Shown: piece after piece, positions 18,764 to 27,846 of the stretch
Layout: each line of letters begins with the position of its first letter
How positions within the stretch are numbered: the stretch's first letter is position 1
NCBI RefSeq assembly: GCF_016734805.1
Contig: NZ_JAERQG010000002.1
Location: 310,001-374,000, forward strand
Origin: Marivirga atlantica
GTDB lineage: Bacteria > Bacteroidota > Bacteroidia > Cytophagales > Cyclobacteriaceae
DNA: 64,000 nt
Direction of reading: 5' to 3'
Notes under the pieces: model-generated
What the model saw: only the letters and a program-made list of their open reading frames with translations
What the model was told of the DNA's origin: nothing
The model's database searches: none
Translations under genes and position numbers: made by a program

Positions 18764-19930
18764 TTAATTAGGATTCCACCATGCTGGAGGCTCCGATTGA
18801 GCCTGACCTCTGGAATAATTTAGGCAATTATAACATTCTGGCGCTGGTGGATTACCATATTTTATACAATTCTCTGCCAAATCATTCACTACATTATATG
18901 ATAGCTCCTTTTTATCAAAATACCATCTTGAAGCTTGCTCACTTACAGCAGCAAAATAGCCTGAAACATTTTTGTTATTATTAACAGGATGTATATTTCC
19001 TTGAAGATTATAAGGTAACTTATCAAACAAAGTTCCAGTTGATGCATTTTCTTGAAGCTCTTTACAATAGAGGAAATAATCTTTATTAAGTAGTTGCTGA
19101 GTTATAAGTACGGATAGTTTTACATATATTTTTTCATTTCCAATTGTTTCCAAAAAAAATAAGTCCTTCTTATAATCCCCTAAAATGTCTTCTTGCAAGT
19201 CATAATCAGTAAGGAAGTATTTATTAACTGCCCAACAAAGAGGAGGAGCCCCACCAGGAAAGCCGCTAATAGGTGTTGGGAATATCCATATAGGATCATA
19301 AGTCCATTTATAGTATCGCTTTTCTCCAGATGTATTTTTTGGGAGATGAATAGTTGAATTGAAGCCTTTAACAGATCTTATTTCTTCTTCTCCAGCTATG
19401 TAAACATATTTTTCCTTTTCAATCTCCTGAAAACCAATTTCTCCCATTTCATCAGTTTCAGTTTCTAAAGTTGGCATAGAAACCCAATCTGATTCATACA
19501 CCTCCTCATTTTGAAGTGTGATGTAAAGTTTATATTTCCTATCAGGCGAAATTTTAAAATCTTCTTCCAATAAATAATATAATACCTCCTCGTCATTATT
19601 TACTTCAGTATAATTCCATTCATTCCCCAAATCATTCTGCAATGTTACAATTGCATTGGTAACAGCTTCACCATAAGTATTAATTACGTCACTTGTATAT
19701 CCCAGTTTAATAGAAAAATATCGGCCATTGCTTGGGTAATCAAGTGTTTTGTGGTAAGAAACATTTGATATAAATCCTTCAACAACTAAATGGGGTTCAT
19801 TATTTTCTATTCTAAATTTATAAGGTTCAATACAGCCGTTTATAAAGACTAATGTTAGCAACAAAAAATAATCTTTCTTAAGCTGGTACCACTTACAGTA
19901 TATAGCGAAAATAAATTTTTTAAACATCAT
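18764..19930 (-). CDS. DUF4249 domain lipoprotein (copy 2, upstream of receptor)
   Basis: A 388-residue lipoprotein with lipobox FINGC followed by IEPYKF; it is a close paralog of the copy at 14809-15999, and the two align over their whole length. ATG start at 19930. It is the first gene of the set, 101 bases before the receptor gene. A -7 element and a perfect inverted repeat lie immediately upstream (19941-19968). The duplication around one receptor suggests either alternative partner lipoproteins or a recent duplication that has begun to diverge: Cys and Trp at the C terminus are kept, while the mid region differs. Confidence 0.87.
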   Translation of the reverse strand: MMFKKFIFAIYCKWYQLKKDYFLLLTLVFINGCIEPYKFRIENNEPHLVVEGFISNVSYHKTLDYPSNGRYFSIKLGYTSDVINTYGEAVTNAIVTLQNDLGNEWNYTEVNNDEEVLYYLLEEDFKISPDRKYKLYITLQNEEVYESDWVSMPTLETETDEMGEIGFQEIEKEKYVYIAGEEEIRSVKGFNSTIHLPKNTSGEKRYYKWTYDPIWIFPTPISGFPGGAPPLCWAVNKYFLTDYDLQEDILGDYKKDLFFLETIGNEKIYVKLSVLITQQLLNKDYFLYCKELQENASTGTLFDKLPYNLQGNIHPVNNNKNVSGYFAAVSEQASRWYFDKKELSYNVVNDLAENCIKYGNPPAPECYNCLNYSRGQAQSEPPAWWNPN

Positions 19931-19940
19931 TAAGTTTATT

Positions 19941-19968
19941 CAAAAGTAATTATTCCTGACATTCAGGA
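19941..19968 (-). promoter_or_regulatory. Candidate promoter -7 box with adjacent palindromic operator
   Basis: On the minus strand a TACTTTTG box (19941-19948) matches the Bacteroidota -7 consensus TAnnTTTG. Five bases further upstream is the perfect inverted repeat TCCTGA-CAT-TCAGGA as read on the plus strand (19954-19968). This places a two-fold-symmetric site in the spacer of the promoter that would drive the DUF4249-receptor-DUF4249 genes, as expected for a repressor or activator. No TTG -33 element at the usual spacing was found, which would fit an activator-dependent promoter. This is inference from position and symmetry only. Confidence 0.4.
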
Positions 19969-20067
19969 TAAGATGGTAAATCAATAAACACTAAATTTAT
20001 GAAATTTGAAAATGGAGTAGGTTTACACTGAAACTAACAATTAATTAGAAATCTCTTTTCTTAAAAA

Positions 20068-21255
20068 TTATTCTTGCAATTTAAACTTCTTGGTGAAAGA
20101 AATAGTAGGAACTGCCGTGAAATTCATGCTACTGGATGAAGTGTTGTTATTCGATGTTTCATACTCGTAGTCCAGCACATGGGTAAGGCCTATCTGAAAA
20201 CTGTTTAAGGCGTTCTTTTTTGTAACCAGTCTGAGGCCTGTAATTCCGAACCAAAGAACCTTTTGATAATTAGCCTCATAAAACTGGGTATAAGCATATG
20301 AGCCATCAGGGTTAAAGAAGTCTCGACTTCTCTGTTCAGTTTTTCTAAAGGGGTTGATATAATTCTCAGTTATGAGGTAGAAATATTTACCTATTGATTT
20401 AATTCCGCTTACATTAGCTACAAAACTAGGTCTACCACCAAATAAATCATCAGTATTGGAGGTAAGCAAACCTCCACCTATTGTAAAATTACTTTTACTG
20501 CTGCCATAGGTGTAATTGGCGAACAGAAGGTTACCGTTAAAGTCTGACCCATATGTACCGAGTATTAATAAGTCGCCAATGGCAAAATATGATTTTTCTC
20601 CAGCGGGAATGGAAAATTTTGTCGTAAAGTAAAATGGAAAACCTATTATAGTAGTTCCCATTCCAAATGATAGTCTATCAGTGATGCCAAATTGTGCATC
20701 ATGCAGAAGAAAATATACAGTATTATAGTAAAGCTCACTCTTTTTTAAGGGCCTTGCTGTTGGTGCAAAGAAATATCTTGAGTCATGTTCTGAAACATTT
20801 GGGTCAAATTCAATAGAGCCCTTCTCAGGATCATCCGATGACAATTGCTTATTGGTTGATGACTCTTCATTCTGACTAACAGTAGTTTGAGGATTCTTGA
20901 TCATATCCAGAAGAGCATAATAAATAAGTGTGGCTTGGTCTTCTTTTGAAGCTACTCTTAAAGAGTTTCCCAGATTTTTCCTTCCTAATATCTGGTTTTT
21001 ACAATCATGTAAAGATGCTTTTATTTGACCTTCTTCAAGATAAAGATTTGCAAAAAGGTAATCGCATTTCTTTTTGAAGTCAACTATTAAAGTATACTCA
21101 ACCCCATTATTCTTGAATTTCTCTACTAAGAGACTATCAACTGCATCAGAAAGTATATCGGCATTGTCTTCAATTACTAATTTTTGTCCTTTAACATTTA
21201 AAGATAGCAATAGAAACAGGCTAAATAATGAAATAGTGAAGGTTCTAGTTTTCAT
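20068..21255 (-). CDS. Exported protein of unknown function, probable outer-membrane barrel
   Basis: A 395-residue protein with a clear signal peptide (ISLFSLFLLLSLNVKGQ). Residues ~20-125 form a small soluble domain with Cys residues in KKCDYL and HDCKNQ, followed by a Ser/Asn-rich linker. From ~170 onward the pattern of alternating hydrophobic residues (FGITDRLSFGMGTTIIGFP, then repeated Gly/aromatic strands to VPTISFTKKF) resembles an outer-membrane beta barrel. It stands 138 bases upstream of the DUF4249 gene on the same strand. I do not recognise a named family. Confidence 0.6.
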   Translation of the reverse strand: MKTRTFTISLFSLFLLLSLNVKGQKLVIEDNADILSDAVDSLLVEKFKNNGVEYTLIVDFKKKCDYLFANLYLEEGQIKASLHDCKNQILGRKNLGNSLRVASKEDQATLIYYALLDMIKNPQTTVSQNEESSTNKQLSSDDPEKGSIEFDPNVSEHDSRYFFAPTARPLKKSELYYNTVYFLLHDAQFGITDRLSFGMGTTIIGFPFYFTTKFSIPAGEKSYFAIGDLLILGTYGSDFNGNLLFANYTYGSSKSNFTIGGGLLTSNTDDLFGGRPSFVANVSGIKSIGKYFYLITENYINPFRKTEQRSRDFFNPDGSYAYTQFYEANYQKVLWFGITGLRLVTKKNALNSFQIGLTHVLDYEYETSNNNTSSSSMNFTAVPTISFTKKFKLQE

Positions 21256-21298
21256 GATAGTTTAGTTAGGCCGTTAAGATAGGAAGAAAAAGTAGAAT

Positions 21299-22627
21299 TT
21301 ACTCTTTCCCGCTTTTATTGTTCATAGACCTAACACCTCTTTCAATGCCAGCAGGTGTCAGCGGAAACATAGGAACAAGCTCCTTCATAACTTGAATGGT
21401 ATACGTATAAGGCCAGTACTTGAGTGGTTCAGGGTTGAGCCATACATTCTTCTTGAACTTCTGACCAATTGCCTTAATACTTTCAATACTGTAAGAGTTA
21501 AGCTCATAAGGTGCCATAGCGGCATCACCAATAAAGAATACTCTGTAGTCTTTGTTATGACTTAATAATTTTTCTAGTGTAATGGATTTTGTTCTTCTGG
21601 CATCTTCATAAACTCTATCGTAAATAGTATTATGAAAATAATAGACTTCCAAATCATGAGCAAAGCGCGTTTTCATCTTTCTGAAAAGATTTTGTACACT
21701 TTTCACATAAGGAGCCATGGAGTATCCTCCATTGTCAATTAACACAATTACCTGAAGTTTTTCATTCTTTTCGCTATCCATTTCAGGAATGAATAAGCCA
21801 CCTCTTTTAATACCTGATTTAATGGTTTTGGGTACATCCAGCTTTTCAACAGCACTTTCTTCAATTACACCTTTTATGGATGCCAGTGCGGCATCTACAT
21901 TGTCATCGTTTAGTAAAGAGTCTTTATCAATAGGAAAATAATTCTTATCACCCATTACCTTACGAGCCATTTTACCACCACCTTGTCCTCCAACACGAAT
22001 GCCATTTTTTGCTGCCCCTCCATGACCATAAGGTGAAATACCTCCAGTGCCTATCCAATGACTTCCGCCACCATGTTTGCTGCGCTGCTGTTCTCGAACT
22101 TTTTCCATACGCTCAAGCAGCTCTTCCAATGAGAGATCAGAGTAATCAGCCATTTTTTCCAGCTTTCTTTCTACCTGCTCTGCTTCCTCATCATCCATAG
22201 CATCTTTATCCTCTAAATCTGGATTATCTTTATCCCATATTTCTTTGCCGGATACTACTTCCTTAATGTCATAGCTAGTGAGGTGCAGCTCATCTAAAAA
22301 GGTATTGACTAAATCAGCTTCATTCACATCATGATCTGCTTCATCCAGAAACTGTGTTTTCCATTGAGCAAAAGTTTCTGAACGGAGGATTGCATCTTCT
22401 AAAGTTTGTCCTGGCTGAACAAGGATGTGAAGAAAATATTCATAATAGGCTTTGGTAAAAGGCCCCATGTCAGAAGGTTCTTTAACTACTATGCCTTTCA
22501 ATACATTATAAATATCTCCTAATGTCTTTACCAGCCCTTTTTGCATGGCTTTCCTGAGTAGCAGCAAAGTGCGAACATCTGCTTTTAATCCTTGAGCTCT
22601 GAATTTTTCCGGTAAAGAACTAAACAT
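21299..22627 (-). CDS. VWA-domain protein, CoxE-like partner of MoxR ATPase
   Basis: A 442-residue cytoplasmic protein. The N-terminal ~190 residues are helical and charged, with a Gly/His-rich stretch near 185-220. The C-terminal half is a von Willebrand factor A-like domain: QVIVLIDNGGYSM supplies part of a MIDAS-type site (the common DxSxS is DNGGYS here) and YYFHNTIYDRVYED follows. The gene starts 2 bases after the MoxR stop. MoxR-VWA pairs act as chelatase-like or chaperone-like machines that insert metals or remodel protein complexes; the client here is unknown. Confidence 0.85.
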   Translation of the reverse strand: MFSSLPEKFRAQGLKADVRTLLLLRKAMQKGLVKTLGDIYNVLKGIVVKEPSDMGPFTKAYYEYFLHILVQPGQTLEDAILRSETFAQWKTQFLDEADHDVNEADLVNTFLDELHLTSYDIKEVVSGKEIWDKDNPDLEDKDAMDDEEAEQVERKLEKMADYSDLSLEELLERMEKVREQQRSKHGGGSHWIGTGGISPYGHGGAAKNGIRVGGQGGGKMARKVMGDKNYFPIDKDSLLNDDNVDAALASIKGVIEESAVEKLDVPKTIKSGIKRGGLFIPEMDSEKNEKLQVIVLIDNGGYSMAPYVKSVQNLFRKMKTRFAHDLEVYYFHNTIYDRVYEDARRTKSITLEKLLSHNKDYRVFFIGDAAMAPYELNSYSIESIKAIGQKFKKNVWLNPEPLKYWPYTYTIQVMKELVPMFPLTPAGIERGVRSMNNKSGKE

Positions 22628-22628
22628 A

Positions 22629-23540
22629 CTAGTTTAAATTATGGCTTCCGAAGAATGAATCGTCTGCACCAATTAGACGGCTTACTTTTTCCATATCAGC
22701 CTGGGTTTTTATGAGTGCGCCTATACCTGCCAAGCCTTTAATATTTTCGATGGCTTCTTTTGGTGTCATGCTGTGCATGTATTTTAACCAGTTTAAAATT
22801 TCGCGTGTGGTAGGGGCACGTTCTAATCCAATTCTTCTCAAATGATAGAATACATCTAAGGCAACACTAACTACTTTCTCATCTAAATTAGGATGGTGCT
22901 TGTCAATGATTTTTGTCATTGTTTCCTGGTCAGGAAAATCGATATAATGGTAAATACATCTACCTTTAAAAGCGGTTGGTAATTCCTGCTCTCTGTTAGA
23001 AGTAATGATAATAGCCGGCATATCTTCTTCAGACACTTCGATAACTTCATCAGACTCAGGCATGATGAATTTTCTGTGGCTTAATGCATAAAGCAGATCG
23101 TTAGGGAATTCCCTTGGTGCCTTATCAATTTCATCAATCAATAAAACAGAATTTGGCTTGCTGTAGGCTTTAGCCGCAGGGCCTTTCACAACGTAATCAC
23201 CAAGTGCTTCAGGATTTCTACCGCCTGTAGTTAGCTTGCTTTCCAATCCTTTTTCTTCACGTTGTGCATTTAAGATTTCTATTTGCGAATCGCGTAAATA
23301 CTTTACATGATCGAAACGAGCAACGAATTGCTCAACTGTACTTTTAGAACCTACAGGATAAACTTCTAAATCAAGACCTCTGTCCTTCGCGTAGTGTATT
23401 GGTAACTCAGTTTTGCCAGTGCCAGGCTCACCTTCAATTAATAAAGGCATCCCTAAAGTACGAGCCATATGAAATGCCTGAGCCAATGCCGGGTCACATA
23501 AGTATTTATTGGATCCTGTCCAGTGTGATGTTTCTGCCAT
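22629..23540 (-). CDS. MoxR-family AAA+ ATPase
   Basis: A 303-residue AAA+ ATPase. Walker A is EGEPGTGKTELP (residues ~36-47) and Walker B is VLLIDEIDKAPREFPNDLL. Sensor 1 is IITSNREQELP, and the arginine-finger region contains FKGRCIYHYIDFP. It forms a two-gene operon with the VWA protein. A promoter fitting the Bacteroidota consensus lies 43 bases upstream of the start. Such ATPases are known to work with VWA proteins in assembling or activating other complexes, but nothing in the window identifies a client. Confidence 0.92.
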   Translation of the reverse strand: MAETSHWTGSNKYLCDPALAQAFHMARTLGMPLLIEGEPGTGKTELPIHYAKDRGLDLEVYPVGSKSTVEQFVARFDHVKYLRDSQIEILNAQREEKGLESKLTTGGRNPEALGDYVVKGPAAKAYSKPNSVLLIDEIDKAPREFPNDLLYALSHRKFIMPESDEVIEVSEEDMPAIIITSNREQELPTAFKGRCIYHYIDFPDQETMTKIIDKHHPNLDEKVVSVALDVFYHLRRIGLERAPTTREILNWLKYMHSMTPKEAIENIKGLAGIGALIKTQADMEKVSRLIGADDSFFGSHNLN

Positions 23541-23582
23541 AGTTATAAAACTGCGTTTTGCCTATTTAGTTATCTATCTGTT

Positions 23583-23612
23583 CAAAGGTAATGTTAGCTT
23601 AGCGAAATTCAA
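23583..23612 (-). promoter_or_regulatory. Bacteroidota-type promoter of the MoxR-VWA operon
   Basis: Read on the minus strand: TTG (23610-23612), exactly 19 bases, then TACCTTTG (23583-23590). This fits the TTG-N19..23-TAnnTTTG consensus of the Bacteroidota primary sigma factor. Transcription would begin near 23577, giving an untranslated leader of about 37 bases before the MoxR ATG at 23540. Confidence 0.65.
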
Positions 23613-23623
23613 TATGAGAAAGT

Positions 23624-25249
23624 TCAATCTTCCTGATCAGCTGTTATGGGTTGGTTTACTTTGCAAATGAAAATTGTATCAATTGGTTGAGTTGATAAAT
23701 TCCAGGCAGGCTTATCGCCAAAGGTGGTGTACATGCTGGCATAAGATTTCCCTGAGAAGAAGGTGAGGAGGTTCGGTTTTTCTGTATAAAAATCAATTGT
23801 GTCTAATTTTAGCGCTTTATCGATGTGCTGTTTGGAAGCATTTTTAGGAATTAAAATAATATCATCTTTTCGAATTTTGTGATCGCCATTAGTGGCATAA
23901 ATCTCCCATCCATTTTGATAGGCATACCATTGCCAGCCCCAGTGGCCTGCAGCATATACTTTCTGATCAGGCTGTTTTTTCACACTGATTTCTTCAGCTG
24001 CGTTTCTGTAAAAATCGGCATATAACCAATCAGAAACACCTAAAGCAACACCTAAAAAGATGGTAACTGCTAAAGTGATATTCAGAATTGGCCCAACAGA
24101 AGCATCTATTTCCTTATGAAAAAGAATAATAAAAAAAGGTATTAAAAGTAAGCTGTGACGAGTGGCATTAATAGGAGCGAAGAGCACAATAAATGCTGCT
24201 AGGCCGAAAATGATTAAGGTAATAATAAGCATATGATGCCTAATGAAATTTAACTGATAGCTAAACTTTAACTTAGCAGTTTGCCACATAAAGAGTAGGA
24301 GTACCAGACTGCCAGAAGCAATAAAAATATAATTGAGGAAAGCACTGAATTTCTGCTGATTGATTATATCAAAATAGACCGGTGGCAGACAAATTATTAA
24401 AATTGCTAAAACGTCAACAATCAACCACTTTGTGAACTGGCTTTTAAAGCAAGTATAAAATGGAATCACAACAAAAGTTGAAATGGCCCCAGTTGTACCT
24501 AAGAAACCTAGCAATTTATTGGTGCTAAATCCAAAATTGGTTTTAATACCTAAGTGAGAAACACCATACTGAAGCTCACTCCAAGAGGACCAGCCAATCA
24601 TGATTGCTAAGGGAATTATCAAACTAATCAAGGCTTTGTAATGTCCGGAAAGAATAGCTGTTAAACCAATTACTACAAGAAAAGGCAACAAAGTAAACTT
24701 CATCATAAGTCCGAAAGTGAGGAAAAGAGTAGCCGATAAATAGTTGCTGAGTTTGCCACTTTGCTGAGCTATGATCAAATAAAAAGTACAGCCTAGTGCC
24801 ATACTTAGAATGGGAATATCAATCATCAGGTTTTGATTAACTATTAAGGCGGGACAGAAAGCAAAGAGTGTAAGCAGCACTTTAGGCTGTTTAACATTTA
24901 TTTCTCTTAATATTTTAGCGTAAAAATATAGAACAAGGAAAAGAAAAATAGCTGTAAGCAAATGAAGTCCTATTTCTCCTGTTCCAAATATCTTGATGAA
25001 AAAGGCTATAAGGTAGAAATATAGTGGAGGTTGACTACCCAGAAAAATTGCCTCAGGCTGATCTGACCAATTGATCTTAGCCGCCATAGGATCTGTTGGT
25101 TTTTCAGCGACCCATTCAGCTGCTAGAAGGTGAAAAGTGTCATCAATATGAAATGCTTTATTGATATTGATGGCCGTCAATATGATCCAAAGTATGATTA
25201 CAAATTGGTTTACTGAGATTTGCGCATTTAACCAGTCAAGCCTAAACAT
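23624..25249 (-). CDS. Multi-spanning membrane glycosyltransferase, GT39/ArnT-like
   Basis: A 541-residue integral membrane protein with about ten hydrophobic segments through residue ~400 and a soluble C-terminal tail. The first extracytoplasmic loop contains HIDDTFHLLAAEWV followed by SQPPLYFYLIAFF, a layout seen in PMT_2/GT83 lipid-linked sugar transferases, where an acidic residue in this loop is catalytic. It would move a sugar from a polyprenyl carrier onto an acceptor on the outer face of the inner membrane. It lies downstream of the ACP phosphodiesterase gene with a 52-base gap holding a perfect palindrome. Donor and acceptor unknown. Confidence 0.75.
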   Translation of the reverse strand: MFRLDWLNAQISVNQFVIILWIILTAININKAFHIDDTFHLLAAEWVAEKPTDPMAAKINWSDQPEAIFLGSQPPLYFYLIAFFIKIFGTGEIGLHLLTAIFLFLVLYFYAKILREINVKQPKVLLTLFAFCPALIVNQNLMIDIPILSMALGCTFYLIIAQQSGKLSNYLSATLFLTFGLMMKFTLLPFLVVIGLTAILSGHYKALISLIIPLAIMIGWSSWSELQYGVSHLGIKTNFGFSTNKLLGFLGTTGAISTFVVIPFYTCFKSQFTKWLIVDVLAILIICLPPVYFDIINQQKFSAFLNYIFIASGSLVLLLFMWQTAKLKFSYQLNFIRHHMLIITLIIFGLAAFIVLFAPINATRHSLLLIPFFIILFHKEIDASVGPILNITLAVTIFLGVALGVSDWLYADFYRNAAEEISVKKQPDQKVYAAGHWGWQWYAYQNGWEIYATNGDHKIRKDDIILIPKNASKQHIDKALKLDTIDFYTEKPNLLTFFSGKSYASMYTTFGDKPAWNLSTQPIDTIFICKVNQPITADQED

Positions 25250-25274
25250 ACTGCAATAGTAATAATTTCAAGAG

Positions 25275-25286
25275 CTCACATGTGAG
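25275..25286. repeat. Perfect 12-bp palindrome CTCACATGTGAG
   Basis: A spacerless perfect palindrome in the gap between the ACP phosphodiesterase and glycosyltransferase genes, about 26 bases upstream of the glycosyltransferase start. It could be an operator for a dimeric regulator. It is not followed by a T-tract and is too short to be called a terminator. Confidence 0.35.
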
Positions 25287-25301
25287 TAATTTTCAATTTT
25301 G

Positions 25302-25889
25302 TTAGTTTTCCTTTTGAATGAATTCTTTTGAAAAATTAATTAAGTCAGGAAAGAAAGTCATAAACTCATCTTCGAATTCATCATGATATTGTCTGAGTTC
25401 TACTACTGACTCATCCATGCGTGAATTAAATTTGGTTCTTCTGCTCATGCCATGCATCACTTGTTGAATGCCTTCAAAGAATTGATAATTATATAACCAA
25501 TCATGTTTAATCATAAAAGGTAACATTTGCTTTGTTTTAGCCGGAAATCGACTGCTCTCAGAATTTAACAGCTGATAAGTTTCGTCAACGAATTTTCTTA
25601 GAGGTGTTTTATGAAATTCTTGCCAGTGCAGTGCTAAAAAATGGTCATAATAAATATCCACTATAACACCAGAATAGTGTCTGTACTTATCTCTTAAGCG
25701 CTCTTTACTTTTTTGAACAACCTCATGCGAATCAGTATAACTATCGATGGCTCTGTGTAATTGTATACCTTTTTTGATGGAATCAGAATAATTATCTAGC
25801 TCGTTACCTTTAACAAAATCACCAATAAAATTGCCAATTGTTAAATCAGTGTCCTCAAAGGATAGATATATATGTGCTAAAAAATTCAT
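25302..25889 (-). CDS. acpH: Acyl carrier protein phosphodiesterase
   Basis: Removes the 4'-phosphopantetheine arm from acyl carrier protein. The 195-residue protein starts MNFLAHIYLS, typical of the AcpH (DUF479) family, followed by IGNFIGDFVKG, GIQLHRAIDSYTD and DIYYDHFLA, whose His and Asp residues resemble an HD-type metal site. Length is normal for the family. Single gene, divergent from the TerB-like gene across a 146-base gap. Confidence 0.88.
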   Translation of the reverse strand: MNFLAHIYLSFEDTDLTIGNFIGDFVKGNELDNYSDSIKKGIQLHRAIDSYTDSHEVVQKSKERLRDKYRHYSGVIVDIYYDHFLALHWQEFHKTPLRKFVDETYQLLNSESSRFPAKTKQMLPFMIKHDWLYNYQFFEGIQQVMHGMSRRTKFNSRMDESVVELRQYHDEFEDEFMTFFPDLINFSKEFIQKEN

Positions 25890-26035
25890 GAATTGATAAG
25901 TTAATCACTTAAAAAACGGAAAGCTAGAAATGCCGAGATGCTCTTTTGCTTTTTATTCAAAATCAATTTAATACCCTTATAAAGGCACATTTCTAGATTC
26001 AGCTTTGTATATTAAAGGATCATACCAGCCTGACT

Positions 26036-26476
26036 ATGATTGTATTTGATAGAAAACTTGATGCTCAAAGTGTGAAGTCGCACATTATACATCTTCACCA
26101 ACTTGCCAAAATTGACGATTTCTTTGTAAAAGAAGAGAAGCGATTCTTATACGAATTAGGAAGGAAGAATGGCATAGATGAAGCAACTGTAGACATATAC
26201 CTAAAGGATGTAGAAGACCATCCTTTTATTCTTCCGAAAAGCAAGAAAGACAGAATAGTGCTGCTTTATGAATACATTAGGATGATGCTTGTTGATAATA
26301 AATTAGATGAGCGAGAGGCTAAGATGTGTATGATTATAGCACAGAAAATGGGATTCGACAAAGGTTTGGTAAATGGTATTACAAAAGCCATTGTCACAGC
26401 AGAGGCTGATAATGCAACTCCATCGCTTACAAAAGATCAGTTGGAAAAATATATTGATAACCCCGAAATGCTCTAA
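26036..26476 (+). CDS. TerB-like tellurite-resistance-domain protein
   Basis: A 146-residue all-alpha cytoplasmic protein. It resembles TerB/DjlA-N domains: two related helical halves with acidic motifs, KIDDFFVKEEKRFLYELG (residues ~24-41) and KLDEREAKMCMIIAQKMG (~88-105), in which the D/E clusters are placed as in TerB metal-binding helices. It is 20 bases upstream of the amidohydrolase gene. No other ter genes are nearby, so a role in tellurite resistance is not implied. Function unknown. Confidence 0.65.
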   Translation: MIVFDRKLDAQSVKSHIIHLHQLAKIDDFFVKEEKRFLYELGRKNGIDEATVDIYLKDVEDHPFILPKSKKDRIVLLYEYIRMMLVDNKLDEREAKMCMIIAQKMGFDKGLVNGITKAIVTAEADNATPSLTKDQLEKYIDNPEML

Positions 26477-26496
26477 TAATAAATAAACCAAGAATT

Positions 26497-27774
26497 ATGA
26501 AAAATATACTTTTAGCCTGCCTAATCTTTTTCAGCAGTAGTGTTTTGGCTCAGCAAACCTATATTCATTGTGGAAAGCTTATTGATGTTGAAGATGGCAA
26601 AGTACTCAATGATATGACGATTGTTGTGGAAAACAATTTGATTAAGTCAGTTAAAAAGGGACTAAAAACAACTCCTGAAGGAGCCACCTTGATAGATTTA
26701 TCATCCAAAACGGTGATGCCTGGGCTTTTTGATATGCACGTACATATTGAGGGACAAACCTCAAAAACCAAGTATATGGATAAGTTTGTGAAAAATGATG
26801 CAGATGTCGCTTTCGAATCAACAGTTTATGCGAAGAGAACATTAATGGCGGGCTTCACTTCGGTGCGTGATTTAGGAGGTAGTGGTGTTAACACCAGCTT
26901 GAGAGATGCTATAAAGAAGGGTTATGTTGTTGGACCAACCATCTACTCTGCAGGTAAGTCTATAGCAACCACTGGTGGCCATGCCGATCCCACCAATGGC
27001 TATAAAGATGATTTAATGGGCAATCCCGGCCCTAAAGAAGGAGTAATTAATGGCGAAGCTGAAGCCAGACAGGCAGTTCGCCAGCGCTATAAAAATGGTG
27101 CAGATGTAATAAAGATTACAGCAACTGGCGGTGTGCTTAGTGTAGCCAAGAGCGGACAAAATCCTCAGTTTTTTGAAGATGAGCTTAGAGCCATTGTTGA
27201 AACGGCCAACGATTATGGTATGCTTACCGCTGCACATGCTCATGGTGATGAAGGAATGCAGCGTGCTATAAGAGCAGGAATAAAAACAATTGAGCACGGT
27301 ACACTTATGTCTGAAGAGACTATGGAGCTCATGAAGCAATATGATACTTACTATGTGCCAACCATAACTGCTGGTAAAACAGTGGCAGAACTAGCAGAAA
27401 TTCCAGGCTATTATCCTGAATTAGTAGTTCCTAAAGCCAAAGAAATTGGGCCTAAAATCCAGAATACCTTCAGCAAAGCATATAAAAAGGGAGTAAAAAT
27501 AGCTTTCGGAACAGATGCAGGAGTATTTTATCATGGAGAAAATGGGAGAGAGTTTGCCTATATGGTTGAAGCGGGTATGCCAGCAATCGAAACCATTCAA
27601 TCGGCAACGCTCGTACCAGCAAGTCTTTTAAAAGTTGATAACCTATACGGATCAATTAAAGCTGGAAAAATCGCTGATATTATTGCTGTTGATGACAATC
27701 CATTAGAAGATATTAAAACTATGGAAAGTGTATCATTTGTAATGAAGGGTGGTGAAGTATATAAAAACGAGTAA
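26497..27774 (+). CDS. Exported metal-dependent amidohydrolase
   Basis: A 425-residue amidohydrolase of the imidazolonepropionase/Xaa-Pro dipeptidase-like group, with a signal peptide (LLACLIFFSSSVLAQQ), so it should act in the periplasm. Metal-site residues are visible: HVH in MPGLFDMHVHIEG, Lys in VIKITATGGV, His in TAAHAHGDEG and IEHGTLM, and Asp in AFGTDAGVF. It could hydrolyse dipeptides or cyclic amides, consistent with the M42 aminopeptidase gene that follows, but the substrate cannot be read from the sequence. Confidence 0.9.
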   Translation: MKNILLACLIFFSSSVLAQQTYIHCGKLIDVEDGKVLNDMTIVVENNLIKSVKKGLKTTPEGATLIDLSSKTVMPGLFDMHVHIEGQTSKTKYMDKFVKNDADVAFESTVYAKRTLMAGFTSVRDLGGSGVNTSLRDAIKKGYVVGPTIYSAGKSIATTGGHADPTNGYKDDLMGNPGPKEGVINGEAEARQAVRQRYKNGADVIKITATGGVLSVAKSGQNPQFFEDELRAIVETANDYGMLTAAHAHGDEGMQRAIRAGIKTIEHGTLMSEETMELMKQYDTYYVPTITAGKTVAELAEIPGYYPELVVPKAKEIGPKIQNTFSKAYKKGVKIAFGTDAGVFYHGENGREFAYMVEAGMPAIETIQSATLVPASLLKVDNLYGSIKAGKIADIIAVDDNPLEDIKTMESVSFVMKGGEVYKNE

Positions 27775-27846
27775 TAAATATCCTTAAAAAAAGATTTCAA
27801 AACCATTAGCTTTGTAATTGATTACAATTAGAAACAATCATTTTTT

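Noticed and set aside
25275-25286. CRP-type binding site
   Set aside because: CTCACATGTGAG is symmetric, but the half-site order and spacing differ from TGTGA-N6-TCACA; reported only as a palindrome.
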